Notes: generated by a model from the letters alone, not told the origin. A stretch of DNA of 64,000 nt from Dromiciops gliroides (GCF_019393635.1 NC_057867.1:69319492-69383491); one strand, 5' to 3'; shown: positions 12,101 to 27,100, counted from the stretch's first letter. Translations and numbers: made by a program.

Positions 12101-15100
12101 ACATGGCCGTTTGTATTGAGGGCTGGCCTTGGAATCAGGAAGACCTGAGATCAAATTCTACCTGTGACACATCCTAGCTATGTAACCATGGGCAAGTCTC
12201 TGCATCCTTCAGGCAAGTCTCTAACATTATTATAGAGCATTTAACTGTTCTGCTTCAGTGAAGGGAGTTTTCACTCTGGGAGTTTAGCACATCAGAGAAA
12301 TCAGAGGTGGAGGTGGGAGGGCAACTAATTCAAATCATGTAACACCAACCCTGTGAGGGAAGGTAGCATCAATATTTTTGTCTCAACTTTACATAGGAGT
12401 AAACAGACTCAGAGAGGGTCAGTGACTTGCCTCCAAAGTCACATCGTCAGGATTCAAAGGTCTTCTGGCTTCTGGTCCACTTCCCTTCAACCCACACTCT
12501 GTCTCTCCACAAAGAAGTTACTCAGAGTCGAGATGCCACACTCTCAGCCTCACTGTCCCTTTTCTCTCTTGCAGGGTTTCACCTTTACAGCAAACTGCCT
12601 TCAGTTGTTCCAGAAAGCTGCCTGCTGATTTTTGTGGGGCTCATCATGGGCGGAATCATTTACGGCCTAAATGACAAATCCCCACCTGTCATGGATAGCG
12701 ATATATTCTTTCTCTACTTACTCCCCCCAATTGTTCTTGATGCAGGCTACTTTATGCCCAGTCGGCCCTTTTTTGAGAACATTGGCACCATCCTTCTGTA
12801 TGCGGTTGTGGGCACTCTGTGGAATGTGCTTGGCATCGGCCTTTCCCTCTATGGCATCTGCCAGGTTGAGTACTTCAGCCTGGGAGATGTCTCCTTGCTC
12901 CATAACCTCTGGTTTGGGACCCTAATCGCTGCTGTGGATCCCGTAGCTGTGCTTTCGGTGTTTGCAGAGATGCACGTGAATGAGAAGCTTCACATTTTGG
13001 TTTTTGGAGAATCTTTACTCAATGATGCCGTCATCGTTGTAAGTATTGCCTGCCTACCCTCACTCTGGATGGAGGCCTCTCCCTTAAAGGGAACCAGAGA
13101 TTCAGAAAACAGCCAAATGATGCGCCCCACGATGAGCTTCTGCAGGGGTACAGTCTCTGTCCTCAGTTCACAGATAAGTAAACATAAAGGAATGGCACAG
13201 TAAATATAGAATGATTTCAGAGAAGAGGAGGCATGAGAAATGAGGGCAAAGGGCAGCTTACTCTGGTGTCCAATGAAACTTTTTTGGAGGAAACCTGAAG
13301 TTTGAGAAATGCTGGATAATAACTGCTGACATTTTGTATAGTGCTTTAAGATACTTTCAAAGAAATTCCTACGTATTATCTCAATTGAACCTCATTGCGA
13401 GGACTCTGAAGCTTAGAGAGGTTACATGACTCGGCCAGGATCACACAGCAGATGCTTGGGGGAATATTTAAACTTTTCTCTCAACAACAAGTCCAGTACT
13501 CCATTCCCTATGCCACATTACCTTTCGGGCCAAGGTTGGATCCAATCGGATGACTTGGGCTAATATTTTGGCCTTTTCTAATGACATTTCTTCTAACCTC
13601 TTCTCTTCCAGGTGCTCTATAAATTATTTCAGTCTTTCAATGAAATGCCGTCTATCACAACGCTGGACATTTTGGCTGGGATGGGAAAGTTCTTTGTGGT
13701 TGGAATTGGAGGAATCTTCATCGGTCTCCTATTTGGAATGGTCGCTGCCTTTACCACTCGCTTTACCAAGGCCACCCGTGTCATTGAGCCCCTCTTTGTC
13801 TTCTTGTATAGCTACCTCTCCTACCTCAGCGCAGAGATGTTTCACCTCTCTGGGATTGTGGCGTAAGTACCCCCAGAGACCCCCAGGAGTGTAGGTAAGC
13901 CTCAGGGTTAGGGTTTTGTGCTTGATTTTGCCCAGCAAACTCAGGAGGTGCCTCTGGTGAAGTATATAAGGTGGAAAGAACAATACCTATCTCTACCTAG
14001 CCGTGAGACCCGGGGCAGGTTCCTCTCTCTTGGGATCTCAGTTTCTTCACTTGTATAATGGAGATGAAACCTGTACTGCCTACTTCACAGTACTGATGTG
14101 AGGCCCAGATTTGAGAATGGATAGAAAAGTGCTTTGTAACCATGAATTCTACAAAATTTAAAAATTAATTAATTAATTTAAAGCAAGCATTTATTTTCTT
14201 TCCATTCCCCCCTGTTGAGTCATTAAAAACAGCAGCAGCAACAACAACAAAACTCTCTTAACACTGGTGTAGTTTAACGAGCAAATTCCTATGTCAACCA
14301 TATCCCAAAACACCTCATGTCTCCCTCCTCACCCTGAGTCCATCACCTATCTAGCAGGAGGCAGATGGCATGCTTTATCCTCAGTCTTCTGGCATCATGG
14401 TTTATCACTGCATTCATTGATCAGGACTCAAGACTTTCCAAGTTTTTTTTTTTAATAAATGTTATCATTGTTCTCCTAGTTCTGCTCACTTCACTCGGCG
14501 TCACTTCATAGATGTCTTCCGAGTTTCCTCCAAAACTGTCCATTTTGTTATTTCTTAAGGCATGAAAATATTCCATTGCATTCGTATGCAATAATTGGTG
14601 TTGCCATTCCCCAATTAATGGATACCCCCTTCGTTTCCAGTTTTGTGTCAGTATGGAAAAAAGGGCTCTAGCTAGAAATGTAAAATTATAGTATGCTGTG
14701 GATGAGGGAAACCCTCCTTTGCTACCCCTCCAGGATTCTCATGCCAGCCTTAAAGAATCTCTTGACCACTGGGGCATCGCCAGTTAGATAGATGGTGGGC
14801 CCAAACACCAACTCCTTGGGAAATTTAGAGCTAGGGATGATGACATCTGGTTCTCCCTTCAGCCTTCCTCCAAATAGCTCTGGAAGCCGACAGTTTCAAC
14901 AGCCTAGTCCAGGGTTCTCTTGGTAGTGTGTGGAGGAAAGCCTTCCCTGTAGTATGCATCTAAAACATGCCAACTTCTGACTCATTTATGGTGGAAGACA
15001 AATAGTCCCCTTATGTATTGTGTCTTCAGTCTAGAAATACTTATAATAAGGAGTGGCAAGGGACATTTCAAGAACCTTGACATGGATCCTTATTCAGCTG

Positions 15101-18100
15101 ACCATTGTTTTACTGCATAATTTTGAACTCTGTTATTTCTCTGACAAAATTTTATGACAGCATGGCACAGTGGATAGAGAGGAAGACCTGGGTTCAAGTC
15201 ATACCTCTGACACATACTAGATGTGTGACTCTGGGCAAGTCACTTAGTTCTCTGCATAACTCTCTCTGACTATAAATTGTAGAACAATTACCGCTCTTCT
15301 TTGGTGGAATGAATTTCAATCCTGAGAATTCCCTGTGTCAATGAAATCTCATGTCTGGACCCCAAACAAACAAAAGTGAATAGCTGAGAAAATGAAATTA
15401 ATATAAATTAGCAGGCATGTTTTGCTTTTGAGAGGCATCATGATAAAGTTGATAGGGAGCCAGCCTTGGAGTCAGGAAGACCTAAGTTCAAGTCTTGTCC
15501 CCATTATGTGCTGGCTTGTGTGACTGTGGGCACACCAGGTCCCCCAAGTGACTCTTTGCAACTGGAAATTGCAGATAAGTCTTGGGCATTTGTGTTGGTG
15601 AGGTGAATTTCCACACAGGGAGTTCCCCATGCCCATGAGATCATAAATCTGTACCCCAAACACCTCCCCAAACCCAGACAAACCCTTAAACTTTCCTGGA
15701 GGTCATGCAATATATTTTCCTCTATACCTTGTTGACATTGAACTACCACTACCAACAATAACAATAGTAATAATAAATATCTGCTGCTTAGTATCTGCTC
15801 AATATTTACAGGGTATACTAAAGGAAATGCACATGTTACTCTGTTTGAATTTGGATTTCAAGTGGGCATCTCATTCTCTGTGTGTTACTAAAATGAGGAC
15901 ATGCCCCTTCCCCCGTGTACTTAGGTCAGGGTTTCCAGAAGCTTAAAAAGACAAAGGATGAATTACTGTTGAGTTCCCGAGCACTAATGCCATTTGACGT
16001 TCTAGGTGATTCGAAGCTCTAAAGGGATTTAACTTGAACTGAGAAATTCCACAGTGCAGTCGTTGGAATTAGTTTGTTTTAACTGCATGTTGGCTTGGCT
16101 AAGCTCAAGGATTCCATTCTGAGCCCAGAAAATTGTCTTCTGTCTTGGCAAGGGGATGAACTCCATGATTTAAATTGCCCCCGATGTTACCAGTCAATAT
16201 TAGCTATTGTCAGAGAGCTAAAAAGAGCCAATCCAATTGCCTGTTGGTTTCCTCTGGCATTTTACATTGAGCCCATCTAGTCCAGGGGATTTTTCAAGAT
16301 TTTCCACAGAGTGTCTCTTTGGAAGCCTTATTCTTTGGAAGTCTGTATACATTTTTTTCAGCTTGCCTGTTTGGAGACTGGTCTCCAACTCTATTCTCAG
16401 CCGGGTGAGAGGGGGGAGGGCACACCTGAGAGACCAATGGGGTCAAGCCCATCTTCAGCTTCCTGTATCCATCTTGGGATGCTTGCCTGTCTTTTGAGTT
16501 TGCTAGTGCTCTTTTTATTTTTACTTTTGTAGTTTGGGACTGCAGCCCTCGAAGCTTTAATTAGATAATCTGGTCTCTTTATGGCCAAAGGTAGCAGCAG
16601 GAGGAAGGATTTGCACCATGTCGCCTCCCATATATATTTTGTCTGAGATTTAGATTTTTCTTACATTCTCCAAACAACTTGGGTTCCTTTCCAGCTTGAG
16701 GCAAACACTCTGGTATTCTTTTTTTTTTGCGGGGCAATTGGGGTTAAGTGACTTGCCCAGGGTCACACAGCTAGTAAGTGTCAAGTGTCTGAGCCCAGAT
16801 TTGAACTCAGGTACTCCTGAATCCAGGACCAGTGCTTTATCTACTGCGTCACCTAGCTGCCCCTCTGGTATTCTTTTTGTAAGAAAGGGCCATTGGATTT
16901 AGCAAGTAGCAGGCTGTTGGTGAGCTGGGAGAGAGCAGTTTCAGTGGAGTGGTGGGGCAGAAGGCAGGTTTCTGGGGCTCATCAACTGAGTCTAGGGCAG
17001 GGCAGGGGAGTCAGTGTGGTGGTGAAGACAGTGTAGCCCGTGGAAAGACTTTTGAGGATAGGGAAGACCAGAACATGTTTGTAGGGAAAGGGGCCAGTGG
17101 GGAAGATGGAGTAGAGAGAGGTGGAGGAAATCAGCAGAAAGGACACCTCTGGAAAGGAGGGGGAATGGTTGTCACTTTGAGGTGGGAGGGTAGGAGGAGG
17201 GATGTGGTGAAGAGAGAGAAATTTTGAGGTAGATGCTAGGGAAGTTACTGGAGCATCCCATATGACTCCTCTCCTATTGGTAAGAGAGGAGGTGAGTTCA
17301 TCTGTAGAGAGTGAAGGGACAGGGTTGGGTTTGGGGGCTTGTGAATGAGGAATCAGGTAGAGACGAGAAAAAGCTTTCTGAGCCACTGTTAGATAGAATG
17401 AATTTGTGATGTGGTCCGTTAGCTGGGGGTCACCTTTATTCTCTGGACTAGGGACCCTAGGAGGAAAGAGGAATGAGGATGGGAGCAGAAAAAGCCATTG
17501 GCAGGCTTTGCCCTAGGCTGGAGGTGGTCCGTACGATGGATATGGTGGATGGCCAAGGAGGCAAGTGATTCTGCGGTGTTGGCAGGTTGTCGGACTGGTT
17601 GATTATGGGGTTTGGGTTGGGTCAGGGTGTGTGGACAAGGAAAGCCAGAAGGGGCTAGACCGACTGAGGATGGAGAGGTAAGTTAGCAGACTAGACGCTA
17701 TCAGAAGGGTGGATCACACAGTTTGAGAACTGGCAAGGATTCAAATGATCATCTGGTCTACTAGGTTGTTGAAGAGGAATCTTTGCAGCAGCATCCCCAC
17801 CATGTGGTCATCCAGCCCTCCCTTAAAATCCACCCCCAAGGCAGCCCATTCCCCTTTGGGATGATCCTCCTCATTAGGGAGTTTTCTCAGATCTCAGGTC
17901 GAGATCTTTCTCTCTGTGTACCAAGTCTAGGCCATCTTCCCCAGGGCTGCCCTCTCGGAAGAATCAGCTTCCTGTTCTAGGGCCAGCTATGCAGGAGAAC
18001 TGGAACCTGGACCCCCAGGTTTCTCGCCTGCCAAGGCAGAGATCATCCAGTCTCAATGATAGTTGCTTTTAGCATTAGTGGGCTGAAGGCTCTGGGAAGA

Positions 18101-21100
18101 AGTATTTGTTCTTTCTTTTTTTTCTGAAGCATTGTTTCTGAAATCAAGAGGCTGTGGGATCTTGGGGAGCCTTGTTCTTTGGAAGTCCGTGTCCAGTTTG
18201 TTCAGATTGCCTGTTTGGAGACTGGTCTCCAACCCCACCCTCAGTCCCCAGGGAGCCGTGCCCGAGGGACTATGCTCAGAATCCCAGCTCACATTTCAGT
18301 GGCATTTCCTGAGGCTCTGCTTCTTCACCTGGGAAATGCCAGGCCTGCAGTCGATAGCCTCTCAGGTCCTTTCCAATGCAGCCATTCCAGGTTTTCTGTT
18401 TCCTGGCCAAAGCTTGGATGCCTTTCATTCCATGTTGTCTCCCTCTGGTGTTTGTTGTTTCACATAATGAATGACTCCAGAGTGCTCAGGCAGCTTTAAT
18501 ACATCTTACTGAGGTGCCAGTGGCCTTGAGACACTAAGGGACTTACCCAGGGTCACCCAGCCAAACCTTATTGGAGAATTTCATGAGTTGTTGTGGCCTC
18601 TCACAGCCAAGCTTCTGGTGCTGAGGGTTTCTGAGCTCAGCTAAGTCAATGTTGGGACACCAGGCCCAACCTCTTGCCTCTGTTTCTCCAAGAGTATCTT
18701 TTAGGTCTCCATGCACAACTACTGTGAGTCACAAGCCCTCACACATTTTCATCTGTTGTTATGGCATCTTTCTTCCTTTTTTAATATCTAAGGCTAGTGT
18801 TTTATATAGAAATGTATGACCTTTTAATTTAAATTTTTTTTTTGTAGGCAATGGGGGTTAAGTGACTTGCCCAGGGTCACACAGCTAGTAAGTGTCAAGT
18901 GTCTGAGGCCGGATTTGAACTCAGGTACTCCTGAATCCAGGGCCGGCACTTTAACCACTGTGCCATCTAGCTGCCCCGACCTTTTAAAAACAATCATACT
19001 TTACTATCTTAGCATATTATCCAGTTAGAATTAAAAGGGACTTTAGAGTTCATCAGATCTAGTCTACAGTTTTATAGATGAGGAGGCCTGGAGGGGTTCA
19101 TTTGACTTTGTCCAGGTGGTAGGTCACAGAGGCAGGAAGCCAAAGAGCTGGGACTTGACCTCAGGACCTTGGCCCTAATGACAACGTTCTTTCTCCTGCA
19201 CCGTGTATTCCTTCCTTTGGAGCTCAGCAACTAGGCTGCCTGTCATTCTCAGAGCCATTTCAGTGTATTGGCCCAGTTTTTCCATTCCCCCTCTTAGTGT
19301 AGATTTGGGAGTGGCATCTGTTAATTAACTCTACTTGGGTCTGATAGTTCTTTTTTTTTTGGTGAGGCAATTGGGGTTAAGTGACTTGCCCAGGGTCACA
19401 CAGCTAGTAAGTGTCAAGGGTCTGAGATCGGATTTGAACTCAGGTCCTCCTGACTCCAGGGCCAGTGCTCTATCCACTGCGCCACCTAGCTGCCCCGGGT
19501 CTGATAGTTCTTGATCCAGCTTTCAAGGCTCTTGGAAAATAGCAGCCTTCAGAATTCAGTGTTAGGCTAATGCCACTTCTTGGCAGAAGAGGCAGAAGAA
19601 CAACTCGTCTTGCCTTGTATCATCCTCAGTATGGAGAAAGAAAGTTGCTGCTTTACAGGTAGGAGCAGATGCTGCCGAATGTTGCCTCACCCGCCGTCCT
19701 TTTGTGCTAATGTTACTGAGTGCCCCCAGACCATTATGAGACTAAGACTCCAAGTTGCAGGCAAGATGCTGACCTGGGTTCACAGAAGGAATTTCCATAG
19801 CAGGAATTCTCCTCCACTATGAAATCACAGGCCTGGACAAAAAAATGGAGTTGATAATTCAGCATAACACTGAGAAGCCTTGATGTCATGTCATTAGGCT
19901 GATTGCTGAGTAGTAAACTTATTGGTGTCATGCTGAAACGAATTGCCCTTCACAGCACTCTTTCACTGAATGTTTCTTCCTGTAATCAGCTGTTATTGAT
20001 TACAAAGGCAGACAAGGATATAAATTGGACTGGCCCCTGAATCCGGTAGTGGTGAAGGAACTTGTCACATTGATAAGAAGTCCATGCATTGCAGCTGGGG
20101 TTGGAGCTTCTTCCCATCAGTATTCATTGGTCTCTTCTTCATTTGCCCAGCCCAGCCATGTGCTCTGCTGATCTCACCTGGCTGCTGCCCCCCTAGCCTG
20201 ATGGACATCACTCCCACGAGAGGGTATAGAAAGGCTTTCTGCTTCCAGCTTTCTCTGAAAGATTGAGCTGGCCCCTCCCGTAGCTTAAAGCTCAGAGGAC
20301 TTTTCTTCTTGGACAAGGGGGAGCAACCCTCAGAGGCTTTCCCTCCCAGAGGGAGAGTCTGCCTGTTTTTAGGAGAGCCTTACCTGTAAAAGGTGCTTCT
20401 TCTCAAAAAGGAGATTCCTTCTTCCGGGAGCCAAGCTTTTCAGAATGCAGATCAGCTCCTACTAGGAATGCTAGAAGGCCTAAGTATCTTTTTTTTTACC
20501 CTTTATTTCATGCTCGTCAGGGGCAGGGGTGATGGAGTCTGTCAGAAACCCTGTCCTGAGATAAAAAAGTACTTAATTTCTCTGGTTAATTTACTTGAGG
20601 GAACCCTGTGTCCCCAAACTATTTTAGAGGGGTTATGGCAAACAAACACTCAGAACTCTGTGGATCTGACCCACTTTAGTCATTTTGTGGGGGCCCAAGA
20701 TGCTTTGTGTCAGTCACCTAAGCATAAAAACCAAGATCAGAGGGCAACGTCATCTCTTCCTCAAGCTTAGCTACATATCTGTCTTTAGCATGCATACATG
20801 GCCAGCTGTTAGCTGCCCTGCAGGAAGTAAAGGAGAAGAGAGTTTTAGAAAGAAAGGGATGGTCTATACTGGCTGATGCTGTGGGAAGATCAAGGATGGT
20901 AAGGACTGAGAAAAAAACCTTGGATATGATAAATAGGAAAGTGCTGAATTTTCTGAGTTGTTGCTTTTTTTAACCATTCAACTTGTTTAAAATTGGGATT
21001 CTTTTTTGGAGGGTGGGGCATCGTCTAAAATTTTAATTGTGCTACCTTTCTGGTATATTAAGGCATCTTTCCTTGTGTTATGAATCTTTGAGTGAGTCAC

Positions 21101-24100
21101 CAAATAGGCCGATTAGGACCTGGCCCTAGAATTTAGAGGTCTGTGGTGCCAATCTTGAGTTCTGCACTGAGTTGGGGAAGAGTTAGCTCATCAGTTTAGC
21201 ATGAGTGTCACAGCAGTCTCCCTGAGTTGTGGAGGGGACACTGTAAACTTGGAGTCAGGAAGAACAGGACTGAAATCCTATCTGGTCACCTCCTGCCTGT
21301 GTAACCCTGGGCAAGTTACCTAAACTTTCTTCCCCTCAGTTTACTCATCTGTAAAATGAGAAGATTGGGTTTAATGGCCTTGAATATCCCTTCTAACTCT
21401 AAGTCTCTGATCTGCTGATCTCCTAATCCAAGAGGGCAATGCCCATCAGCTCCAAACACTGTATGTTTGAGCAGTGCAGGGTCAGCTGGTAGAATCTGGT
21501 AGGTGGGAGGGAACATTCCTTGTGAAAAGTCCTTACAGGACTGTGGATGTTGGTGTTTCCATTTTAAAGGGACCTGCTTTGTATCTCATAGACGTGGCAT
21601 ACTCTTCTTATTCTTTGGGTTGGCAGTGTTGCCTTGCCTGTCTTTAGCTTCGAGATAGGAGGGGTTTGTTTAGTTTCAAGTCTAATGAGACTCCCTAAAT
21701 TCTAAATTTATCAGAAATGAGTGATTACCTTGGACCTTTCTAATATTTGTATCTCCCTTGTGCCCAGCCCAACACCTGCTGTATGATTAGGGTTCAGCGA
21801 ATGTCTGTGGAATTGAATTATATTGGAGGAGAGGGGTCAAAGGTGCTGCTTCTAATTTCCTAAGAGAAGGACAGCATTTCTTTTTAATATCACTGACTTA
21901 TTGTTTCTTTTCCAAATGTCAGATCTCTGGATATTTGGAGACAGCTATCTGCCTTGGTCGAGATATGTGAGTGAGCCTTGAGGGGGACTGGCCAGACGGG
22001 CACTGCCCAAATTTACTGGTTCCCAGAAAGTGTTGTGGGGGGGGAGGGGCCCCTGCAATGAGGACTGCTCTCTTGTGACTTGGTCTTTGGCAAAAGTTCC
22101 TGTGGCTTAGACTGGCCCCAAACTTAAAGGATGGTGATGTTTATAAAGAAAACATAGGTTGGCTTGTCAGGGTCCTTATTTAGCATGCCCTGTGCACTGG
22201 AAGGGGTGCACTGGATATTTGTGGAATGAATGAATGAATGAGAGGAGGGCATCATGGTCTTATGGGAACAAATGTTTTCTTTGTGGAATTCAAGATGATG
22301 GATGAGCCAAGATCAGAGTGAGGTCACTGCTTTCCAAAATTGTGACTTTGAGGGGCCAGTCATGTTATGACTCCTTTCCCAAAGGCTTGGCTACTAGCCA
22401 CCCTGCAGAAAAGAGATCCATGGTATAAGAAGAAGAGGAAGTGCTTCGGGCTCTGAAATGTCCTGCTGTTGAAGCCATTCTGTGTGCAGAGTTAGAAGAG
22501 AAAGGGAGGGGGTCAGTTTGCCATAGTTCACTAATGAGTCCGTTGCAAACTTGACCTTCTAGGTTAGACTCTAATCATTAATACACTCCCATCCTCATAC
22601 TGTAATCAATACTTGAACCTTTAAGGAAAGTACAAGGTCAGGTCTTAAATACCATTAGCCACCTTGTTGACCTTATCAGGAGCTACACACAGAAGAAATT
22701 GAAAAAATAATGCGAGCAGGAGAGAAAAGAGCACTTGGGCATCAGGATGCTTTATGTGGCCTTAGCTTCAGAGATCTCTTCAGCCTCCCACTGGTACTGA
22801 CTGTGGCCTATCCTCTTCGAATCCTGGCTGACTCTTGCCTCTGCTCTTCTATAGCTCCTCCAGCTGATGATTGATGGTATGGAGGATTTTCTCAATGGCC
22901 ATTCATGTGGTAACCCTCCCTCATGTCCCATGGCTATCCCACCTGATTCTGTAATCCTTCATTTCTTCACTCATGTTCCTTTCGCCACTTCTTAAGCAGA
23001 GGCAATCATTGAATATAAGGTGCACTTTACTGGTCCCTACCATGCTCCTCTCCATTGCCCTTTGGCTGGATTTTTTATTTTTATATTTTATTCGATTATT
23101 CTTATGTGACATTGTTAGTGTGGGAGTTGATAAAGACTTGTACCTTCTATAAATAGCCAATCAACATATATTCTGGCAGTTCAATAGAGATCAAAGGGAC
23201 CTTGGAAATATTCTCTCTCCTAAATGAGACTGTTTACATTTCAAGGCCATTGAGTCAAATCCTATCCCCTTACAGATTAAGAACCTGAAATCCAGGGAAA
23301 TGAAGGGAGTTGACCAGTTGTTGCAAAGGGGGTAAGTGGCAGAACCAGAATTCAAATTTAGGTCTTTGGATTCCAGACCAAGTGTTCTGCTAGAAAGAAA
23401 TTACGGAATCTTGAGAGTTAATCTGTTAGGCTAAACCACATATGTCTTTGTTGGTTAAAGAACCAATTATTTAAGAGGAATCAAAGGGCAAAACTTTAAA
23501 TGAGCACTTTGCACTTTGAAATTGACCTTGGATACAGCGTACCAAGAGACTAAAGGGTGTGGCAGGAAGAAATATCTGGTTTTCCTTAGAAATAGGGACA
23601 CATTAGAGATTCATGAACATTCATTAATCATTTAATTTCTGTGTTACTACTTTCATCCATCCCTCTCCTCTTTTCATCTCAGTATGTCCTTAGGGGACAA
23701 AGAATGGTATTACAAGATGTAAGTGCTTTTATTTGGTTTCTGGGACACAAAGGAATTTTCACTTAATGAAATACAAATATCAAAATTCTAATATTTGAGC
23801 TTGTCAATTTGGAGCACATGACTATTAGAATTCTGAATTCTTTTTGAGTATTATGCCTCCTTTTAAACAAGTTTGATTGGGGTTTTTTATCACTTTAACT
23901 TCCCAATTCTTTCTCCCTTGTTATATGTAAGAGAAGTAACAGTTAAGAAAAAATGGCCACATTGACCATCACTGACAGTACATGTCTTATTCTGCACCTT
24001 AGTCCATCATCTCTTTAGCAAAAGGACAGAAGTAGGTTTCATTATTAGTTCCTCTGGAGTGAGTCAAGATTATTCATTACATGGATCTGAGTTCTGATAT

Positions 24101-27100
24101 CTTTTTGTAATAGGATTTTATTTTTTCTAATTTAAATGTAAAGACATAGCATTTATTTAAAAATTTAGAGTTCTGAATTTTTTCTTCCCTCCCTCACCTC
24201 TCCCCCTCCTTAAGACAGTAAGCAATTTGACATAGTTTATAGATGTGCAATCATGTAAAACATATTTCCACATTAGTCATGTTGTAAAAGAAGAATTAGA
24301 ACAAAAGACAAAACCACAAAAATACAGTGAAAATAGTATGCTTTGATCTGCAGTCAGACTTTATCAGTTCTTTCTCTGGATGTGGAGAGCATTTTTCATC
24401 ATGAATCCTTTGGAATTATCTTATATTGATCATTGTATTGCTGAGAATAGCTAAGTCATTTACAGTTGATTATTGTACAATATTGCTGTTACTGTGTTCT
24501 CCTTGTTCCGCTCACTTCACTTGCATTAGTTTATATGTCTTTATAAGTATTTCTGAAATCATCCTGCTCATAATTTCTTATAGAACAATACTATTACATT
24601 ACACTTGTATACCACAATTTGTTCAGCCATTACCCAATAGATGGGCATTCCTTTGATTTCCAATTCTTTGTTACCAACAAAAAGAGCTGCTACAAATATT
24701 TTTGTACATATAGGTCCTTCTCCCCTTTTTGGATCTCTTTGGGATACAGACCTAGTGGTGGTATTGCTGGACCAAAGGGTATGCACAGTTTTATAGGCCC
24801 TTGGGCATAGTTCTATATTGTCCTCCAGAATGGTTAGATTAGTTTACAACTCTACCAATAGTGCATCAGTGTCCCAATTTTCCCACATTCCCTCCAGAAT
24901 TTTTCATTTTCCTTTTTTGTCATATTAGCCAATCTGTTATGTGTGAGGTGGTATCTCAGAGTTGTTTTTAATTTGCATTTCTCTAATAAATAGTGATTAA
25001 GAGCATTTTTTCATATGATTATAGATAGCTTTGATTTCTTCTTTTGAAAAGTGCCTGTTTATATCCTTTCACCATTTATCAATTGGGGAATGACTTGTGT
25101 TGGGTTCTTATAAATTTGATTCAGTTCTCTACATATTTCAGAAACACTGGCTGTAAAAAAATTTCCCTAGCTTTCTGCTTTCCTTCTAATCTTGGCTGCA
25201 TTGGTTTTGTTTGTGTAAAACCTTTTAAATTCAACATAATAAAAAATTATCTATTTTACATCTTATAATGCTCTTTATTCCTTGTTTGGCCATAAATTCT
25301 TTCTTTCTCCATGGATCTGATGGGTAAACTATTCCTTGCTTTCCTAATTTGTTCATTGTATCATCCTTTTATGTACCCATTTTAACCATATCTTGGTATA
25401 CAGTGTAAGATAGTCCTCAATACCTAGTTTGGGCTGTTTTGTTTTCCACTTTTTCCAGCAATTTTTGTCAAATAGCAAGTTCTTGTCCCAAAAGCTTGGG
25501 TCTTTGAGTTTATGATACACTAGATTATGATGGTCATTTACTACTGTGTATTTTGTATCTAATCTGTTCCACTGATCCACCACTCTATTTCTTAGCCAAT
25601 ACCAGATTATTTTAATGATTACTGCTTTATAATTCAGTCTGAGAGCTGGTTCTTCTAGGCCACCTTCCTTGACATTATTTTCATTAATTCCCTTGATATT
25701 ATTGACCTTTTGTTCTTCTAGATGAATATTGTTATTATTTTTTCTAGCTCTAGAAAAGAAATTTTTGCTTGTTTGGTATGGCACTGAATGAGTAAATTAA
25801 TTTGGGTAGAATTGTCATTTTTATTATATTGGCTTGACCTACCCTTGAGTAATTGATATTTTTCCAGTTATTTAGATCTGACTTTATTTGTGTGAAAAGT
25901 CTTTTGTAATTGTGTCCATATAGTTCCTGAGTTTGTCATGGTAGGTAGGTTCAAAGTATTTTATATTGTCTATAGTAATTTTAAATGGAAATTCTCTTTC
26001 TCTCTCTTCCTGCTGGGTATTGTTGGTAATATGGTGATTTATGTTGATGATTTACATAGGTTTATTTTGTATCCTGTAACATTGCTAAAGTTGTCGATTA
26101 TTTCAACTAGTTTTTAGTTTATTTTCTAGGATTCTCCAGCTATACCATTTTATCATGTACAAAGAGTAATAGTTTTGTTTCCTTGTTGCCTATTCTGATT
26201 CATTAAATTTCTTTTTCTTCTCTTATTTCTCTAACTAACATTGCTTTAATCTCCTTGTTAGTATTTTATTTAAGTTTTTACTTCAATATTCATTACAGAA
26301 GTTAGTCTATAGTTTTCTTTCTTGTAAGTTTAGGTGTCAGCACCATATTTGTGTCATAAAAGGAATTTGGTAGAGCTCCTCCTTTGCCTGTTTTCCCAAA
26401 TAGTTTATAGAATAATATAATTAATTGTTTTTTAAATGTTTGGTAGAATTCACTTGTGAATCCATCTGATCCTGAGAATCTTTTCTTAGAGAGTTCATTG
26501 AAGGCTTGTTCAATTTCTTTTTCTTTTTCTTTTCTTTCTTTCTTTTTTTTTTAGTGAGGCAATTGGGGTTAAGTGACTTGCCCAGGGTCACACAGCTAGT
26601 AAGTGTTAAGTGTCTGAAGCCGGATTTGAACTCAAGTACTCCTGACTCCAGGGCCAGTGCTCTATCCACTGTGCCACTTAGCTGCCCTTCAATTTCTTTT
26701 TCTAAGATGGGGTTATTTAAGTATTCTATTTCCTCTTTTGTTAATCTGAACACTTTGTATTTTACTAAATATTCATCCATTTTTCTTAGATTGTCAGATT
26801 TTTTGGCATGTAATTGGCCAAAATAACTCCTAATAATTGGTTTATTTGTTTTTTCACTCGTGGTGAATTTACCCTTTTCATTTTTGATAGTGGTAATTTG
26901 GTTTTCTTATTTTTTAAAACTAAAATTGAGCAATGATTTATCTATTTTATTAGTTTTTTCATAAAACCATCTCCTAGTTTTATTTATTAGTTCAATGGTT
27001 TTCTCTCTTTTAATTTTATTACTCTCCTTTGATTTTCAGAATTTCCAATTTAGTGTTTAATTGGGGTTTTAAAATTTGTTCCTTTTCTAGTTTTTTTAGT

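Larger units (their letters stand above)
9153..12574 (+). other. Intron 1 (3422 bp)
   Basis: Bounded by gtgagt and ...ttgcag. It contains MIR relics listed separately and G-runs at 10994-11010 and 11343-11353. No other coding sequence was recognised; 9871-10369, 10481-11204 and 11396-12089 hold nothing identifiable. Confidence 0.85.

Noticed and set aside
16719..16863. tRNA-like A and B box sequences as functional tRNA genes (this and other SINE copies)
   Set aside because: They are parts of SINEs with target duplications and tails; no cloverleaf-compatible 3' half.
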